The notes beneath the pieces are model-generated. The model did not search any database. It was not told where the DNA came from and saw only the letters and a list, made by a program, of their open reading frames with translations. Positions 45,647-55,385 of a stretch of DNA of 64,000 nt are shown here, piece by piece. Within the stretch, counting starts at the first letter, position 1. Every line of letters starts with the position of its first letter. The DNA comes from Rhodopseudomonas pseudopalustris (GTDB taxonomy: Bacteria; Pseudomonadota; Alphaproteobacteria; Rhizobiales; Xanthobacteraceae). Made by a program: the position numbers and the translations under genes. The stretch is from assembly GCF_900110435.1 (NCBI RefSeq), contig NZ_FODT01000007.1, positions 277,544-341,543 on the forward strand. The letters run 5' to 3'.

Positions 45647-45825
45647 GATTGATCCTCGTAGGTTTGCGAGTGTCACCGACAATCACATGGTGCGGCTTGA
45701 AGCGGAGTGCTCGGCCCCCAAACCGCGCCCGTCGTCGGACCGCATCATCATCCCCCCAGCAGATGAAGTTTGCGCGCAGTCGCCCGATCGCATTTGGCTA
45801 AAAGTCGAGCGTTACCTTCGCGGCG

Positions 45826-46314
45826 TCACTCCGCGTTGCTTCGCGACACCGCGATCGACGAGTCGGCCTTGCCGCGGATGCAGCGTATGTCGAGACGGCG
45901 GTAGCGCGACTTGACGTCGTTACCGCGCAGCAGGCCGATCCGGCCGAAGCAGCGCTTGACGCCGCGCAGCGTGTCCGGCTTCGGGATCGTGAATACGATC
46001 GCCGCGGCGCTGGCGATCAACTCCTGGAACGCCGGCGACGGTTGACGCGTCGGCGCGATCCCGAACACCTCGTTCTTGATGGTGCGGTTCGGGCAGCCCA
46101 GCCGCAACGACTTCGCCGCCGGATGCGACAGATAGATCACGTTGGCAATGGTCTTGCCGATCGTGATCCCGTCGATCTGCGATTTCAGCTGGGCGGCGAG
46201 ATCGTCGCAGCGATCAGCACGGGCGGGGGCGGCGGCGAGCAGGCATGCGGTGAGCGCGAGGGCGGCGAGGCGCGCAAAGCGGGGGAGGGACAAGGCGGCT
46301 GAAAGGACGATCAT
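45826..46314 (-). CDS. secreted hypothetical protein
   Basis: The 162-residue product has a signal peptide (RLAALALTACLLAAAPARAD) and a mature part with four cysteines (CDDLAAQL, GCPNRTIKN, KRCFGRIG, IRCIRG). I do not recognise the family. ATG at 46314 is chosen because it puts the signal peptide at the N-terminus; the frame continues upstream to 46413 without support. Confidence 0.6.
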   Translation of the reverse strand: MIVLSAALSLPRFARLAALALTACLLAAAPARADRCDDLAAQLKSQIDGITIGKTIANVIYLSHPAAKSLRLGCPNRTIKNEVFGIAPTRQPSPAFQELIASAAAIVFTIPKPDTLRGVKRCFGRIGLLRGNDVKSRYRRLDIRCIRGKADSSIAVSRSNAE

Positions 46315-46528
46315 CAGGCAATGCTCCGCGAACAACCCGGCCAAGAAACATAGCGAAGGCGCGGGAGAATGCAAAATGGGGCGGAGCGGCCGAGCCGATC
46401 TGGCCTTCGCCAACCTGAAGTGTCGGTTGGCCTCCGGTTCACCTAAGCGGCGAGATTGCTGCTCTGATATCGCGGTCGCGCGCGGTTGAAGGGGTGAAAA
46501 AGTCGGGCCGCTGTGCTAGGTTGAAATC

Positions 46529-46762
46529 ATGACGAAACTGCTAGAGCAGGCTTTGCGCGAGGTCGAACAGTTGTCGGACGCCGAGCAGAATGCGGCGGCC
46601 GGGGCGTTGCTCGACTACGTCAGGCATTTGCACGACACATCGCTGACTGATGCGCAGGTGGCCGAAGTTCGTCGTCGCCGTGCGCAGCCTGATCGCAGGC
46701 TGATATCTCATGAGGAAGCTCGAGAGCGGATTGCGCGGCTCGGGACGCAGCCAGACGAATGA
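46529..46762 (+). CDS. putative antitoxin of a ParE-type pair
   Basis: The 77-residue product (MTKLLEQALREVEQLSDAEQ, then SHEEARERIARLG) has the length and C-terminal H-E-E-A-R-xxx pattern of small antitoxins that precede RelE/ParE toxins. It overlaps the next gene by four bases (ATGA), typical of toxin-antitoxin operons. The toxin partner is frameshifted here. Confidence 0.75.
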   Translation: MTKLLEQALREVEQLSDAEQNAAAGALLDYVRHLHDTSLTDAQVAEVRRRRAQPDRRLISHEEARERIARLGTQPDE

Positions 46763-47035
46763 AGCTCGTCTTCGACGATCAGGCGTTGGCCGATCTCGAA
46801 GGGATCCACAGATGGATCGCAACAGACAGCCCGGCGACGGCAAAGAGTGTCGTTGCGCGGCTGTTCAGCAGCGCCGAACTGTTGACATCGTTCCCTTTGA
46901 TGGGACGGTCCGGGTCCGAGATCGGTACACTAGAATGGGTGGTCCCGCGCCTGCCTTATGTCATCGTCTGAATGCGATGAGATCGGTCAGCACATCATCG
47001 TCATCGCGATCTTTCATGGCGCTCGGGATCGCGAA
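46759..47035 (+). pseudogene. RelE/ParE-family toxin, frameshifted
   Basis: The first 70 residues (MKLVFDDQALADLEGIHRWI, then FPLMGRSGSEIG and EWVVPRLPYVIV) are a normal ParE-type toxin, but the frame stops at 46971. The missing C-terminal strand and conserved end continue in another frame from 46970 ([20 protein letters not shown]). Loss of two bases in the expected Y-E codons would explain this. The protein as read lacks its last strand and is probably inactive. A sequencing error is possible. The end coordinate marks the end of recognisable similarity; the second frame stays open to 47158. Confidence 0.7.
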
Positions 47036-47154
47036 ATATCAATCGAGAAGTCCGCAGACGCGCCAACGGAGCGCCACCGCTCTTTTTTGAACCCTTCAAA
47101 ACTCCGGCGAAACCGACTAGACAACTCGGCAACTCCACCTGCCGAGGCCCGCCC

Positions 47155-48810
47155 ATGAACGCTCCCACGCCTGTCCCGTCCGCCGCTACCCCGGTTCCGC
47201 CCTACAAGCACACGCCGCTGTTTCCGCTGGGCCCGGACGAGACGCCGTATCGCAAGATCACGTCGGAGGGCGTGCGGGTCGAGACGGTGCTGGGGCGGCA
47301 GATGCTGGTGGTGTCGCGCGAAGCGCTGCGGGCGTTGTCGGAGGCGGCGTTCGGGGACATCAACCATTATCTGCGCCCCGGCCATCTGAAGCAGCTCCGC
47401 GCCATCCTGGACGATCCGGACGCGAGCCCGAACGACAAGTTCGTGGCGCTGGACTTCTTGAAGAACGCCAATATCTCCGCCGGCGGCGTGCTGCCGATGT
47501 GCCAGGACACCGGCACCGCGATCATCATGGGCAAGAAGGGCTGCAACGTCATCACCGACGGCAGCGACGAGGCGGCGCTGAGCGAGGGCGCGCGCGATGC
47601 CTATCTGCGCCGCAATCTGCGCTACTCGCAGGTCGCTCCCTTGTCGATGTTCGAGGAAAAGAACACCGCCAACAACATGCCGGCGCAGTGCGAGATCTAC
47701 GCCGAGGGCGATGACGCCTACAAGTTCATGTTCATGGCCAAGGGCGGCGGCTCGGCCAATAAGAGCTTCCTGTTCCAGGCGACGCCATCGGTGCTGACCC
47801 GCGACCGGCTGCTGGCGTTCCTGAAAGAGAAGATCATGACGCTCGGCACCGCGGCGTGCCCGCCCTATCACCTCGCGATCGTGATCGGCGGCACCTCGGT
47901 CGAGTCGACCATGAAGACCGTGAAGCTCGCCTCGGCGAAATATCTCGATGCGCTGCCCACCCAGGGCTCGGAAAACGGCAATGCTTTCCGCGATCTGGAG
48001 ATGGAGCAGGACATCCTGAAGATGACCCAGTCGCTCGGCGTCGGCGCGCAGTTCGGCGGCAAGTATTTCTGCCACGACGTCCGCGTCATCCGGCTGCCGC
48101 GCCACGGCGCGTCGCTGCCGATCGGACTCGGCGTGTCGTGTTCGGCCGATCGCCAGGTGCTCGGCAAGATCACCCGCGACGGCGTCTATCTCGAGGAGTT
48201 GGAGCATCATCCGGCGCAGTATCTGCCGGAAGTGGAGCAGGCGCTCGGCGGCGAGGTGGTGCAGATCGACCTCGACCAGCCGATGCAGGATATCCTCGCG
48301 ACGCTGTCGAACTATCCGACCAAGACCCGGCTGTCGCTGACCGGCACGATGATCGTCGCGCGCGACGCCGCCCACGCCAAGCTGCGCGACCGCCTGGAGA
48401 AGGGCGAGCCGCTGCCGGACTATTTCAAGAATCATCCGGTGTACTATGCGGGCCCCGCCAAGACGCCCGATGGCTATGCCTCGGGCGCGTTCGGGCCGAC
48501 CACCGCGGGGCGGATGGATTCCTTCGTCGATCAGTTCCAGGCCGCCGGCGGCTCGATGGTGATGGTCGCGAAGGGCAACCGCGCGCCCGCGGTGCGCGAG
48601 GCCTGCAAGAAGTATGGCGGCTTCTATCTCGGCTCGATCGGCGGCGCGGCGGCGAATCTCGCCGAGCACTGCATCAAGAAGGTCGAGGTGCTGGAATATC
48701 CCGAGCTCGGCATGGAAGCGATCTGGCGGATCGAGGTGGTCGACTTCCCGGCCTTCATCATCGTCGATGACAAGGGCAACGACTTCTTCAAGGAGTTGAA
48801 CCTCGGCTGA
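47155..48810 (+). CDS. fumA: fumarate hydratase, class I
   Basis: The 551-residue enzyme interconverts fumarate and malate in the TCA cycle with a [4Fe-4S] cluster. Class I features are [20 protein letters not shown] in the N-terminal half, [20 protein letters not shown], and the C-terminal [20 protein letters not shown] and [20 protein letters not shown]. The length fits the single-chain FumA/B type. It follows the broken toxin and is 16 bases before the DUF429 gene. Confidence 0.95.
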   Translation: MNAPTPVPSAATPVPPYKHTPLFPLGPDETPYRKITSEGVRVETVLGRQMLVVSREALRALSEAAFGDINHYLRPGHLKQLRAILDDPDASPNDKFVALDFLKNANISAGGVLPMCQDTGTAIIMGKKGCNVITDGSDEAALSEGARDAYLRRNLRYSQVAPLSMFEEKNTANNMPAQCEIYAEGDDAYKFMFMAKGGGSANKSFLFQATPSVLTRDRLLAFLKEKIMTLGTAACPPYHLAIVIGGTSVESTMKTVKLASAKYLDALPTQGSENGNAFRDLEMEQDILKMTQSLGVGAQFGGKYFCHDVRVIRLPRHGASLPIGLGVSCSADRQVLGKITRDGVYLEELEHHPAQYLPEVEQALGGEVVQIDLDQPMQDILATLSNYPTKTRLSLTGTMIVARDAAHAKLRDRLEKGEPLPDYFKNHPVYYAGPAKTPDGYASGAFGPTTAGRMDSFVDQFQAAGGSMVMVAKGNRAPAVREACKKYGGFYLGSIGGAAANLAEHCIKKVEVLEYPELGMEAIWRIEVVDFPAFIIVDDKGNDFFKELNLG

Positions 48811-48826
48811 CGCCGCTGCGTCGCCG

Positions 48827-49510
48827 ATGATCGCCGTCGGCCTCGATGGCTATCGACACGGTTGGGTCGCCGTCACGCTCGACGGCGACCGCCATGCAAT
48901 CGATTTCATCGCGGACATTTCCTGGCTCGCGGCGCAGCGCTTCACCCGCGCCGCCATCGATATTCCGATCGGCCTCCGCGACGACGGCGCCCGCGCCTGC
49001 GATCTCGAGGCGCGGGCGTTGTTGCGGCCGCATACCAGCCGCGTGTTCACCGGCGCACGGCGCTGGTTGTGGACCGAATTTCGCTATCCCGATCAGTTTG
49101 CCCGAGCCAACGCTGCGGCGGTCGCCCGCGGCCAGCCGCGAGTATCGCTGCAGCTCTGGCATCTCGGTCCGAAGATCATGCAGGTCGACAGCTTCGTGCG
49201 CGCCCATCATGCGCTCGACATCCGCGAGACGCATCCGGAACTGGTGTTCCGGCGATTGAACGATGATCAGCCATTGCCGCCCAAGCGGACTGCGGAGGGC
49301 CTGCGGCTTCGCCGCGATCTGCTGAGCTGGCAGGGGATTGATCAGATCGATCAGTGGGTGGACCGAGCGCGGATCGGCCGCGGCGCCAAGGCGGACGATG
49401 TGCTCGACGCTTGCGCCTGCGCGCTGGCGGCGCGTGATAGCGATGCCCGCGTGCCCAGCGGAGAGGCGCCTCTGGACGACCATGGTCTGCCAATGCGGAT
49501 CTGGTATTGA
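48827..49510 (+). CDS. DUF429 protein, predicted RNase H-like
   Basis: The 227-residue product begins MIAVGLDGYRHGWVAVTLDG, with AAIDIPIGL, ETHPELVFRRLN and DDVLDACACALAA. These are the acidic motifs of DUF429, predicted to adopt an RNase H-like nuclease fold. The substrate is unknown. It starts 16 bases after the fumarase stop and may be co-transcribed. Confidence 0.85.
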   Translation: MIAVGLDGYRHGWVAVTLDGDRHAIDFIADISWLAAQRFTRAAIDIPIGLRDDGARACDLEARALLRPHTSRVFTGARRWLWTEFRYPDQFARANAAAVARGQPRVSLQLWHLGPKIMQVDSFVRAHHALDIRETHPELVFRRLNDDQPLPPKRTAEGLRLRRDLLSWQGIDQIDQWVDRARIGRGAKADDVLDACACALAARDSDARVPSGEAPLDDHGLPMRIWY

Positions 49511-49522
49511 GCCGCCCGCCGC

Positions 49523-50530
49523 TCAGCGCCGCAGGACGTATTCCGTTGGCCGGCCGTTGTCGGGGCCGTCGAACATCACCAGCACGCGCAACGGCGCGCC
49601 GTCGGCGTCCTGCAGCACCAGCAGGGTTTCGGCCTTCGCCGATCCCTTGACGTCGGGAAGCTCGAGTTCGCCGAGCTTTGCAATCTGATCGTCGGCGCGC
49701 CACAGGAACACCGCCGGCGCGGCGTCGGTCTGCTCGTTGACCGGGCCGGACAGGACGAGGAGACCGTCTTTCACCGCCGCAAGGTCGCGGATGCCGGCGT
49801 GGCGGCCGAGCTTCAGGGAATGCAGCTTGGCGTCGAGCGGCGCATCCGGGGTGAACGGCGCGGCCTTGTCGATCGACACGATGAACGCCTCGCCGTCGCG
49901 CGAGGGGCCGCGCAGGCCGAGATACATCCGCGTGCCGCGCAGCGCGAGGCCCTCGATATTGATCCCGCCTTCGTCGAGCGGCTGGTCGAAATAAGCGGCG
50001 ACCGGATTGATCGATTTCAGCGCCTCGGCGAGCCGCGCGCTGTGCGCCAGACCCTGCACCTTTTCGTCGCCGACGAAGATCGGCTGGCCGTCCTTGTCGA
50101 GCGGAAAGCGAAACAGCGCGTAGCTCGATGGATTGTGGGCTTTCCAGTCGTGGCGTTTGCGGCCGTGCGAGCCGGTCACATAGAAATGGCTGTCGTCATA
50201 GGCGGTCGCTTCCGCGTCCGGATCGCCGTCATCCCCCTTGTCGACCAGTCGAATCACCGCGCCCGGCGTCAGCGCCGTTCCCGCGATGCTGAAGGCCTGC
50301 GCATATTTCTTCTCGTCGTTGACGATCAGGCAGGATCGCAGCGGCGGCGAGGTCGGCGCGCAGGCGGCGCCGCTGAGATTCTGCCGCGCGTCGGCGCTCT
50401 TTCCGAGATCGCCGCTGCTCGTCCATTGCGTCGGCTCCGGCTTGATCCGGTCGGCGGCCGCGGCGGCCGGGTTGCCGCACAGCGCGGCGCAGGCGAGGGT
50501 GGTCAGAAGCGATCTGAAAGGGGGCGTCAT
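49523..50530 (-). CDS. DUF3616 secreted protein
   Basis: The 335-residue product has a signal peptide (FRSLLTTLACAALCGNPAAA) and a beta-rich mature domain with SYALFRFPLDKDGQP, GGINIEGLALRGTRMYLGLR and GIRDLAAVKDGLLVLSGPV, which fits the DUF3616 propeller-like family. ATG at 50530 is chosen because AAGGAG lies upstream; the frame runs on to 50566. Function unknown. It is convergent with the DUF429 gene. Confidence 0.75.
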   Translation of the reverse strand: MTPPFRSLLTTLACAALCGNPAAAAADRIKPEPTQWTSSGDLGKSADARQNLSGAACAPTSPPLRSCLIVNDEKKYAQAFSIAGTALTPGAVIRLVDKGDDGDPDAEATAYDDSHFYVTGSHGRKRHDWKAHNPSSYALFRFPLDKDGQPIFVGDEKVQGLAHSARLAEALKSINPVAAYFDQPLDEGGINIEGLALRGTRMYLGLRGPSRDGEAFIVSIDKAAPFTPDAPLDAKLHSLKLGRHAGIRDLAAVKDGLLVLSGPVNEQTDAAPAVFLWRADDQIAKLGELELPDVKGSAKAETLLVLQDADGAPLRVLVMFDGPDNGRPTEYVLRR

Positions 50531-50940
50531 GATCAGCGCTGCTCCTTCGGGAGGCCGAGCGGCCAACTATCAAAATGCAACGAGCAAATGCACCTGCAGC
50601 AATAACGATTTAAGAATGAAAGACCGATAGTTCGCGCAGCCATGCGCGGACTAACAATGCGAAGGATGTGACCAGCGAGGAGGCGACGTGTCAATGCAAT
50701 TCCAGGCGAAGCAACCGCCCGGCGCGTCGGCCGGTGTTGCGCGTGCCGAAGGACTTCGCTGCGGCGGCATCGCCGATGCGTAGCAGCGTCCGGGGATTTG
50801 CAGATGTTGAAGGCCGGGCTCGTTTCACCGCGGCCCTATCGCTTCTGCGCGGCGGATGCGCGGACCGGCGGCGCTCAACGTCTCGCCCTCTCCCCGCCAG
50901 AGCGCACGACAGCGGGGGGAGGGAAGTGCGGAAAAAGCCG
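50531..50940. other. gene-free stretch, 410 bases
   Basis: I see no convincing gene, repeat or terminator. Open frames here lack ribosome sites and family features. It should carry the promoter of the DUF3616 gene. Confidence 0.4.
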
Positions 50941-51237
50941 TTACGCGCGTGCGCCGGAGAAGGGGAACGAGCCCATCGGGCCGATGCCCATTTCGCCGGA
51001 GATGCTGTCGCCGGTCACCTTGCCGCTGTAGCTCAGCGTCAGCGGCATCGGGTTGGTGATCGACAGCTTCCAGGCGACATCGTCGCCATTCACCGTGCCG
51101 TCGAAAATCTCTCCCGCATCGCCGTCGGCGGATTGCGTTCCGGTGAGCGTGGTTCCGTCGGCCTTCAGCGTCAGGTCGGCCTGCCGCTCGCCCATCGGCG
51201 TGCTCATGGTGATCTTCCAGTTTCCGTCGACTGCCAT
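50941..51237 (-). CDS. small conserved beta-rich protein
   Basis: The 98-residue product starts MAVDGNWKITMSTPMGERQA and shows LKADGTTLTGTQSADG and VNGDDVAWKLSITNPMPLTL, a repeating beta-strand pattern with no signal peptide. Homologues of this type are common in rhizobiales and unnamed. ATG at 51237 has AAGGGAGA six bases upstream; the longer frame to 51327 has no such site. Function unknown. Confidence 0.65.
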   Translation of the reverse strand: MAVDGNWKITMSTPMGERQADLTLKADGTTLTGTQSADGDAGEIFDGTVNGDDVAWKLSITNPMPLTLSYSGKVTGDSISGEMGIGPMGSFPFSGARA

Positions 51238-51488
51238 CTGTCTCTCCCTTGGGTCCGGCCTCGAAGGCTGCCGGGCGGCCCCTCTTAGTATGCCGTAGGG
51301 CGCGCAAACAAGCCTGATCGCCCGCATCGGCTGCGGCGAGGGGCCGCTAGCCCCTATGGGCGAGGGGAAACGGTGCTCTGCTCTGCCTTTCCAGCATAAG
51401 AGTACCTGTGGTGCGACGCACCAATCGTGATATGTTCAACATCGGAGGACGCTTCGAGGTTCGACCGTTCGCTCGGTGGAGACTTGAC

Positions 51489-52196
51489 ATGCGTTTATTG
51501 TATTTGGGCGGCCTGGCGTTCGGCGCCCTGCTGCTGCCGGTCGCGCTGACCGGCGCTGCGTCTGCGCAATACGAAATCATCAGCGAGCGGACAATGATCA
51601 CCGTGTCGGCCTCGGCCGATCCGATGGCGCATGGCCGCGTCACCCTGACGGCGGACATCAAGACCGATCTCGGCGCCGGCGTCGCGGATGGCCGCATCAC
51701 CTTCCTTGATATGACGACGATGCGCGTGCTGGGCTGGACCAGCGTCGCGCAGCCGCAGCTCACGGTCGACGATCTCGCGCCCGGCCGTCACAAGCTGCGC
51801 GCCGATTACAGCGGCAGCGCCAAGCTGATGCCGGTGATCGTGCTGCCGAGCCAGTCCGCTGAGCTCGCGCTCGATGTGCCGGCGCAACCCACGCTGACGC
51901 TGTCGTCGTCGCAGGGCGTCACAGCGCCGGGCGAACTTGTGACCTTCACCGTGACGGTGAAGGGCAGCGCCGGCGTGCCGGGCGGCGTGGTGACGGTTCG
52001 CGACGGCGACTGCGTGCTCGCGGCGCATGTCCCGCTCGACCGTGCCGGGACCGCGGCATTCACCACGTCGGCGCTGACCGACGGCGCGCGCAGCATCGTC
52101 GTCGAATATGAAGGCGATGCGCGCTACGCCAAGGCACGCGCGCAGATCGAACACGTCGTCACCGCGGTCGTCGCATCGGCCGCGCCGCGAATGTAG
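51489..52196 (+). CDS. secreted protein with Ig-like repeats
   Basis: The 235-residue product has a signal peptide (MRLLYLGGLAFGALLLPVAL, cut after ASA) and two bacterial Ig-like (Big_3-type) repeats: one around VSASADPMAHGRVTLTADIK and one around LTLSSSQGVTAPGELVTFTV, with GGVVTVRDGD and EYEGDARYA. Such domains mediate surface or periplasmic contacts. ATG at 51489 has GGAG eight bases upstream. No partner gene is evident. Confidence 0.7.
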   Translation: MRLLYLGGLAFGALLLPVALTGAASAQYEIISERTMITVSASADPMAHGRVTLTADIKTDLGAGVADGRITFLDMTTMRVLGWTSVAQPQLTVDDLAPGRHKLRADYSGSAKLMPVIVLPSQSAELALDVPAQPTLTLSSSQGVTAPGELVTFTVTVKGSAGVPGGVVTVRDGDCVLAAHVPLDRAGTAAFTTSALTDGARSIVVEYEGDARYAKARAQIEHVVTAVVASAAPRM

Positions 52197-52217
52197 CGTT
52201 CCCGCCGCGCGAAACTG

Positions 52218-52790
52218 CTATTCCGCCATCGCGGAAGAGATCGAGGCGGCGGCGCGGAGCCGGTTGCGGATCACCAGCCGGAAGACGAGATATTGCGCGG
52301 CGACCGCCGCGATTTTGGCGGCCAGCGCGACGATCATCACATAGGCGGTCCACACCTTGATATCGCCGGTCAGCGCCGCCGCGATCACGCCGCCGCCGAG
52401 CGCGATCATCAGCGCGGCCCACAGATAGCCGGCCACCCGGACATATTCGGGGATCGTCGTGGCGACGATCGGCGGCACGTAGCGCAGCATCCAGTCCCGC
52501 CGCAGCATGATCGCGCCGACCGCGATGTGGCCCACGCTCGGCTTCGCCAGCACGAAGCGCGGGTCGTTGGTCAGCAGCGTGGCGCCGCCGAGCACGACCA
52601 CCAGCGCCACGCTGGCATAGGCCATCACGTCGAGCCGCAGCCCCTTGATCCGCGCATGGATGAACTGACCGACAGCGCCGATCACCGCAACCGCCGTCGC
52701 CAGCGCGACATTGCCTGTCGAGAAATACAGCACCACGAAAATGATGGTGGAGAAGAAGTCGCTGCCGAGCTTGGCGAACACGGCTTTCAT
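52218..52790 (-). CDS. YciB/IspZ-family septation-type membrane protein
   Basis: The 190-residue product has five or so membrane segments (FFSTIIFVVLYFSTGNVALA, VALVVVLGGATLLTNDPRFV, YLWAALMIALGGGVIAAALT) and resembles the intracellular septation protein A family. ATG at 52790 has AGAGGAAA five bases upstream; a longer frame to 53351 overlaps the SET gene and is not coding. The precise cellular role in this organism is unknown. Confidence 0.75.
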   Translation of the reverse strand: MKAVFAKLGSDFFSTIIFVVLYFSTGNVALATAVAVIGAVGQFIHARIKGLRLDVMAYASVALVVVLGGATLLTNDPRFVLAKPSVGHIAVGAIMLRRDWMLRYVPPIVATTIPEYVRVAGYLWAALMIALGGGVIAAALTGDIKVWTAYVMIVALAAKIAAVAAQYLVFRLVIRNRLRAAASISSAMAE

Positions 52791-53117
52791 CGCAGTTTCC
52801 TCTCGGTCTGTTGGGGCGCTGCCCGGCCCTGGCCAGCGGCGCGCCCGTTGCGGATATTGCGGGCAGTATTGGGCGAAGTAAACCGGGGCCAATTCACAGG
52901 TCGCACGGTCGCGGCCGCAGTTCGCGCGGGGCGGGAGCCGGCGCGTGCGACGCGGCAGGGGATCATCGAGGCCTTGTTTTTGGGCGGAACTACGCTGATC
53001 GGACGATCCAAGCTGGGGAAGTTTCGCCTGAAAGCCACGAAACCCCTGCCAATCCGCGCGGAATCGATCTAGAAGGCCCGCTTGCGATCCCTTCCACGCC
53101 TGCAACGTCCGAAGATC

Positions 53118-53975
53118 ATGCCCGCTTTGTCGAACAAGCCCTACCGCGTTGGCCGCTCCAAAACCGGACTCGGCCTGTTCGCCACCCAGCCGATCAAGAA
53201 GGGCGCCAAGATCGTCCGCTATTTCGGGCCGATGCTCGACTGCAACAAGAAGAAGGACGACGCGGTCGAGAACAAATATCTGTTCCAGATCAACAAGCGC
53301 TGGACCGTGGACGGATCGGTGCGCAAGAACATCGCGCGCTACATCAACCACGCCTGCAAGCCGAATGCGGAGTCGGATGTCAGTGTGCGCAAGCGCAAGA
53401 TCATCATCCGCGCCATCAAGAACATCGAGCCGGGCGAAGAGATCAACTACGATTACGGCACCGATTACTTCAAGGAATATCTGAAGCCGATCGGGTGCAA
53501 ATGTGATGCCTGCGAAAAGAAGCGCAAGAAGAAAAGCGTCGAGGCCCGCGCCGAGAAAATGCGGCTGAAGCAGAAAGCCGAGCGCAAGGCGCAGAAGCAG
53601 GCCGAGAAGGAAGCCGCCAAGGCTGCAGGTCAGGCGAAGGGCAAGTCCAACGGCAAGGGCAAGCCTGAGGCGGATGTGAAGGCCGGCAAAGCCAAGGTTT
53701 CGAAACCGCCGAAGACGACAAAGGCCGCAACGCCGAAGGCGACGCGTGCGAAAGCCAAGTCTTCGGCTGCCAAGTCTCCAGCGGCCAAGTCTCCAGCGGC
53801 CAAGCCTTCGAAGGAAAAGCCTTCGAAGGGCAAGACCTCGCCGGTGAAGGCGAGGTCCAAGGGTTCCTCATCGAGAGCGGCTTCATCGTCTAAAACGGCT
53901 GCATCCTCCAAAAAGGCTGCATCGTCAAAACCGTCGCCGCGCAAGGCGGCGGCGAACGCGGCGGCCGCCGCCTGA
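53118..53975 (+). CDS. SET-domain protein with histone H1-like tail
   Basis: The 285-residue product has a complete SET core (residues about 8-125): GRSKTGLGLFATQPIKKGAK, the S-adenosylmethionine/active-site motif INHACKPN (76-83), GEEINYDYG (106-114) and a post-SET CKCDAC (127-132). From about residue 133 on it is nearly all Lys, Ala, Pro and Ser, with repeats of AKSPAAK and KPSK/KGK, like histone H1 or bacterial H1-like proteins. A lysine methyltransferase acting on or near DNA is the natural inference. ATG at 53118 is preferred to 53082 because the SET strand starts there. The tail DNA contains 15-bp tandem repeats near 53768. Confidence 0.85.
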   Translation: MPALSNKPYRVGRSKTGLGLFATQPIKKGAKIVRYFGPMLDCNKKKDDAVENKYLFQINKRWTVDGSVRKNIARYINHACKPNAESDVSVRKRKIIIRAIKNIEPGEEINYDYGTDYFKEYLKPIGCKCDACEKKRKKKSVEARAEKMRLKQKAERKAQKQAEKEAAKAAGQAKGKSNGKGKPEADVKAGKAKVSKPPKTTKAATPKATRAKAKSSAAKSPAAKSPAAKPSKEKPSKGKTSPVKARSKGSSSRAASSSKTAASSKKAASSKPSPRKAAANAAAAA

Positions 53976-53981
53976 GCGCGC

Positions 53982-54380
53982 TCAGGCTGTCGCCGCCGGA
54001 CGGCTGCGGCTGAGCCCCATGAACTGCAACTCGGCGAACACGCCGACCGCGATCGCCTGGATCACCACGAAGGCGATGCCGAGCGCATTCGGCGTTACCG
54101 CGCCGCTGATCAGAAGTGCGACGCTGCCGAGCGTCCATAGGGCGTTGCCGATGATCACGACGACGACCAGCGGCTTGATCAGCGTGGCGCGGGTGCCGAG
54201 CCAGCCGACGAACGCCGCATAGGCGATCAGGAACAGTCCGGTCTCGAACAGCAGCGGCTGAGGCAGGGAGAGCCAGGGCGATAGCGCGCCGGCGCCGAAA
54301 GCCAGCAGCACTGCCATCGCGCCGCTGACCAGCGCGTCGGCCTGAAGGGCGCGGCGGAGCAGCAGTGACGGGTGAATCAT
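53982..54380 (-). CDS. four-helix membrane protein, unknown family
   Basis: The 132-residue product starts MIHPSLLLRRALQADALVSG and has four membrane segments (GAMAVLLAFGAGAL, LFETGLFLIAYAAFVGWLG, KPLVVVVIIGNALWTLGSVA, NALGIAFVVIQAIAVGVFAE). The ATG at 54380 has AGGAG-like bases upstream (GGAGACGACC). It is convergent with the SET gene and divergent from the XRE regulator at 54492, which may control it. Confidence 0.65.
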   Translation of the reverse strand: MIHPSLLLRRALQADALVSGAMAVLLAFGAGALSPWLSLPQPLLFETGLFLIAYAAFVGWLGTRATLIKPLVVVVIIGNALWTLGSVALLISGAVTPNALGIAFVVIQAIAVGVFAELQFMGLSRSRPAATA

Positions 54381-54491
54381 GGTCGTCTCCTTCGGTTCGG
54401 TTGCGATCACCGGAAGATGACCACCTTCGCCGCCGAGTTCGATTACCTCGAAGGTCATGGAAGCTGCGAAGCGCGAATGCTAGTTTGGGGC

Positions 54492-55313
54492 ATGACCACG
54501 ATCATCTCTTCCGCCAAAGCGTCCGCCGGTGCGCAGCCGGTCCGCGTCGGCGATTACTTGCGGCAATGGCGGCAGCGCCGCCATCTCAGCCAGCTCGATC
54601 TCGCGGTCGACGCGGAGATTTCCGCGCGGCATCTGTCGTTTGTCGAAACCGGCCGCGCCGCGCCGTCGCGCGACATGGTGATGCGTCTGGCGGAGCGGCT
54701 CGACGTGCCGCTGCGCGAGCGTAACGTGCTGCTGGTGGCGGCGGGTTTCGCGCCGGCGTTTCCGCAACGGACGCTCGATGATCCGGCGCTCACGGCCGCG
54801 CGCGCCGCGGTCGATCAGGTTTTGAAGGCGCATGAACCCAGCCCGGCCCTCGCGGTCGACCGGCATTGGAACCTGGTATCGGCCAATCGCATGGTGATGC
54901 CGATTCTGGACGGCATCGCGCCGCATCTGCTGGCGCCGCCGCTCAACGTGTTGCGGCTGTCGTTCCATCCCGACGGGCTCGCGGCGCGCACCGCCAATCT
55001 CGGCGAATGGTGCGCGCATCTGCTGGAGCGGCTGCACCGGCAATGCGAGGCGACCGCCGATCCGCAACTGCTCGCGTTGTATCAGGAACTGAAGACCTAT
55101 CCGGTGCCGGCCCGCGCCGCGCCGATTTCGGCGGATGCGGTGGCGGTGCCGTTCAAATTGAAGCGCGGCGGCGAGGTGCTGAGTTTCATCTCGACCACCA
55201 TGGTGTTCGGCACGCCGATCGACGTCACGCTGTCGGAGATCGCGATCGAGACGTTCTTTGCGGCCGACGACGCCACCGCGGCGCGGCTGCGCAGCATGGC
55301 CGCGAGCCTCTGA
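54492..55313 (+). CDS. XRE-family regulator with MmyB-like domain
   Basis: The 273-residue product has an N-terminal helix-turn-helix (VGDYLRQWRQRRHLSQLDLA, ISARHLSFVETGRAAPSRDM) and a C-terminal MmyB-like ligand-binding domain (AVDRHWNLVSANRMVMPILD, NVLRLSFHPDGLAARTANLG). These are one-component repressors or activators. It is divergent from a small membrane protein gene, the likeliest target. The start at 54492 is chosen from the HTH position; the upstream frame is not conserved-looking. Confidence 0.85.
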   Translation: MTTIISSAKASAGAQPVRVGDYLRQWRQRRHLSQLDLAVDAEISARHLSFVETGRAAPSRDMVMRLAERLDVPLRERNVLLVAAGFAPAFPQRTLDDPALTAARAAVDQVLKAHEPSPALAVDRHWNLVSANRMVMPILDGIAPHLLAPPLNVLRLSFHPDGLAARTANLGEWCAHLLERLHRQCEATADPQLLALYQELKTYPVPARAAPISADAVAVPFKLKRGGEVLSFISTTMVFGTPIDVTLSEIAIETFFAADDATAARLRSMAASL

Positions 55314-55385
55314 CGTCTTGCGCGGCGTTGCCGCAGGCCTATCTCTGTGAGACCGTCCGGCAAGGGAACGACGAAGGAGGCGCCG

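Noticed and set aside
52791..53351. N-terminal extension of the YciB-like protein
   Set aside because: It overlaps the start of the SET gene and has unordered composition, while ATG at 52790 has a good ribosome site.
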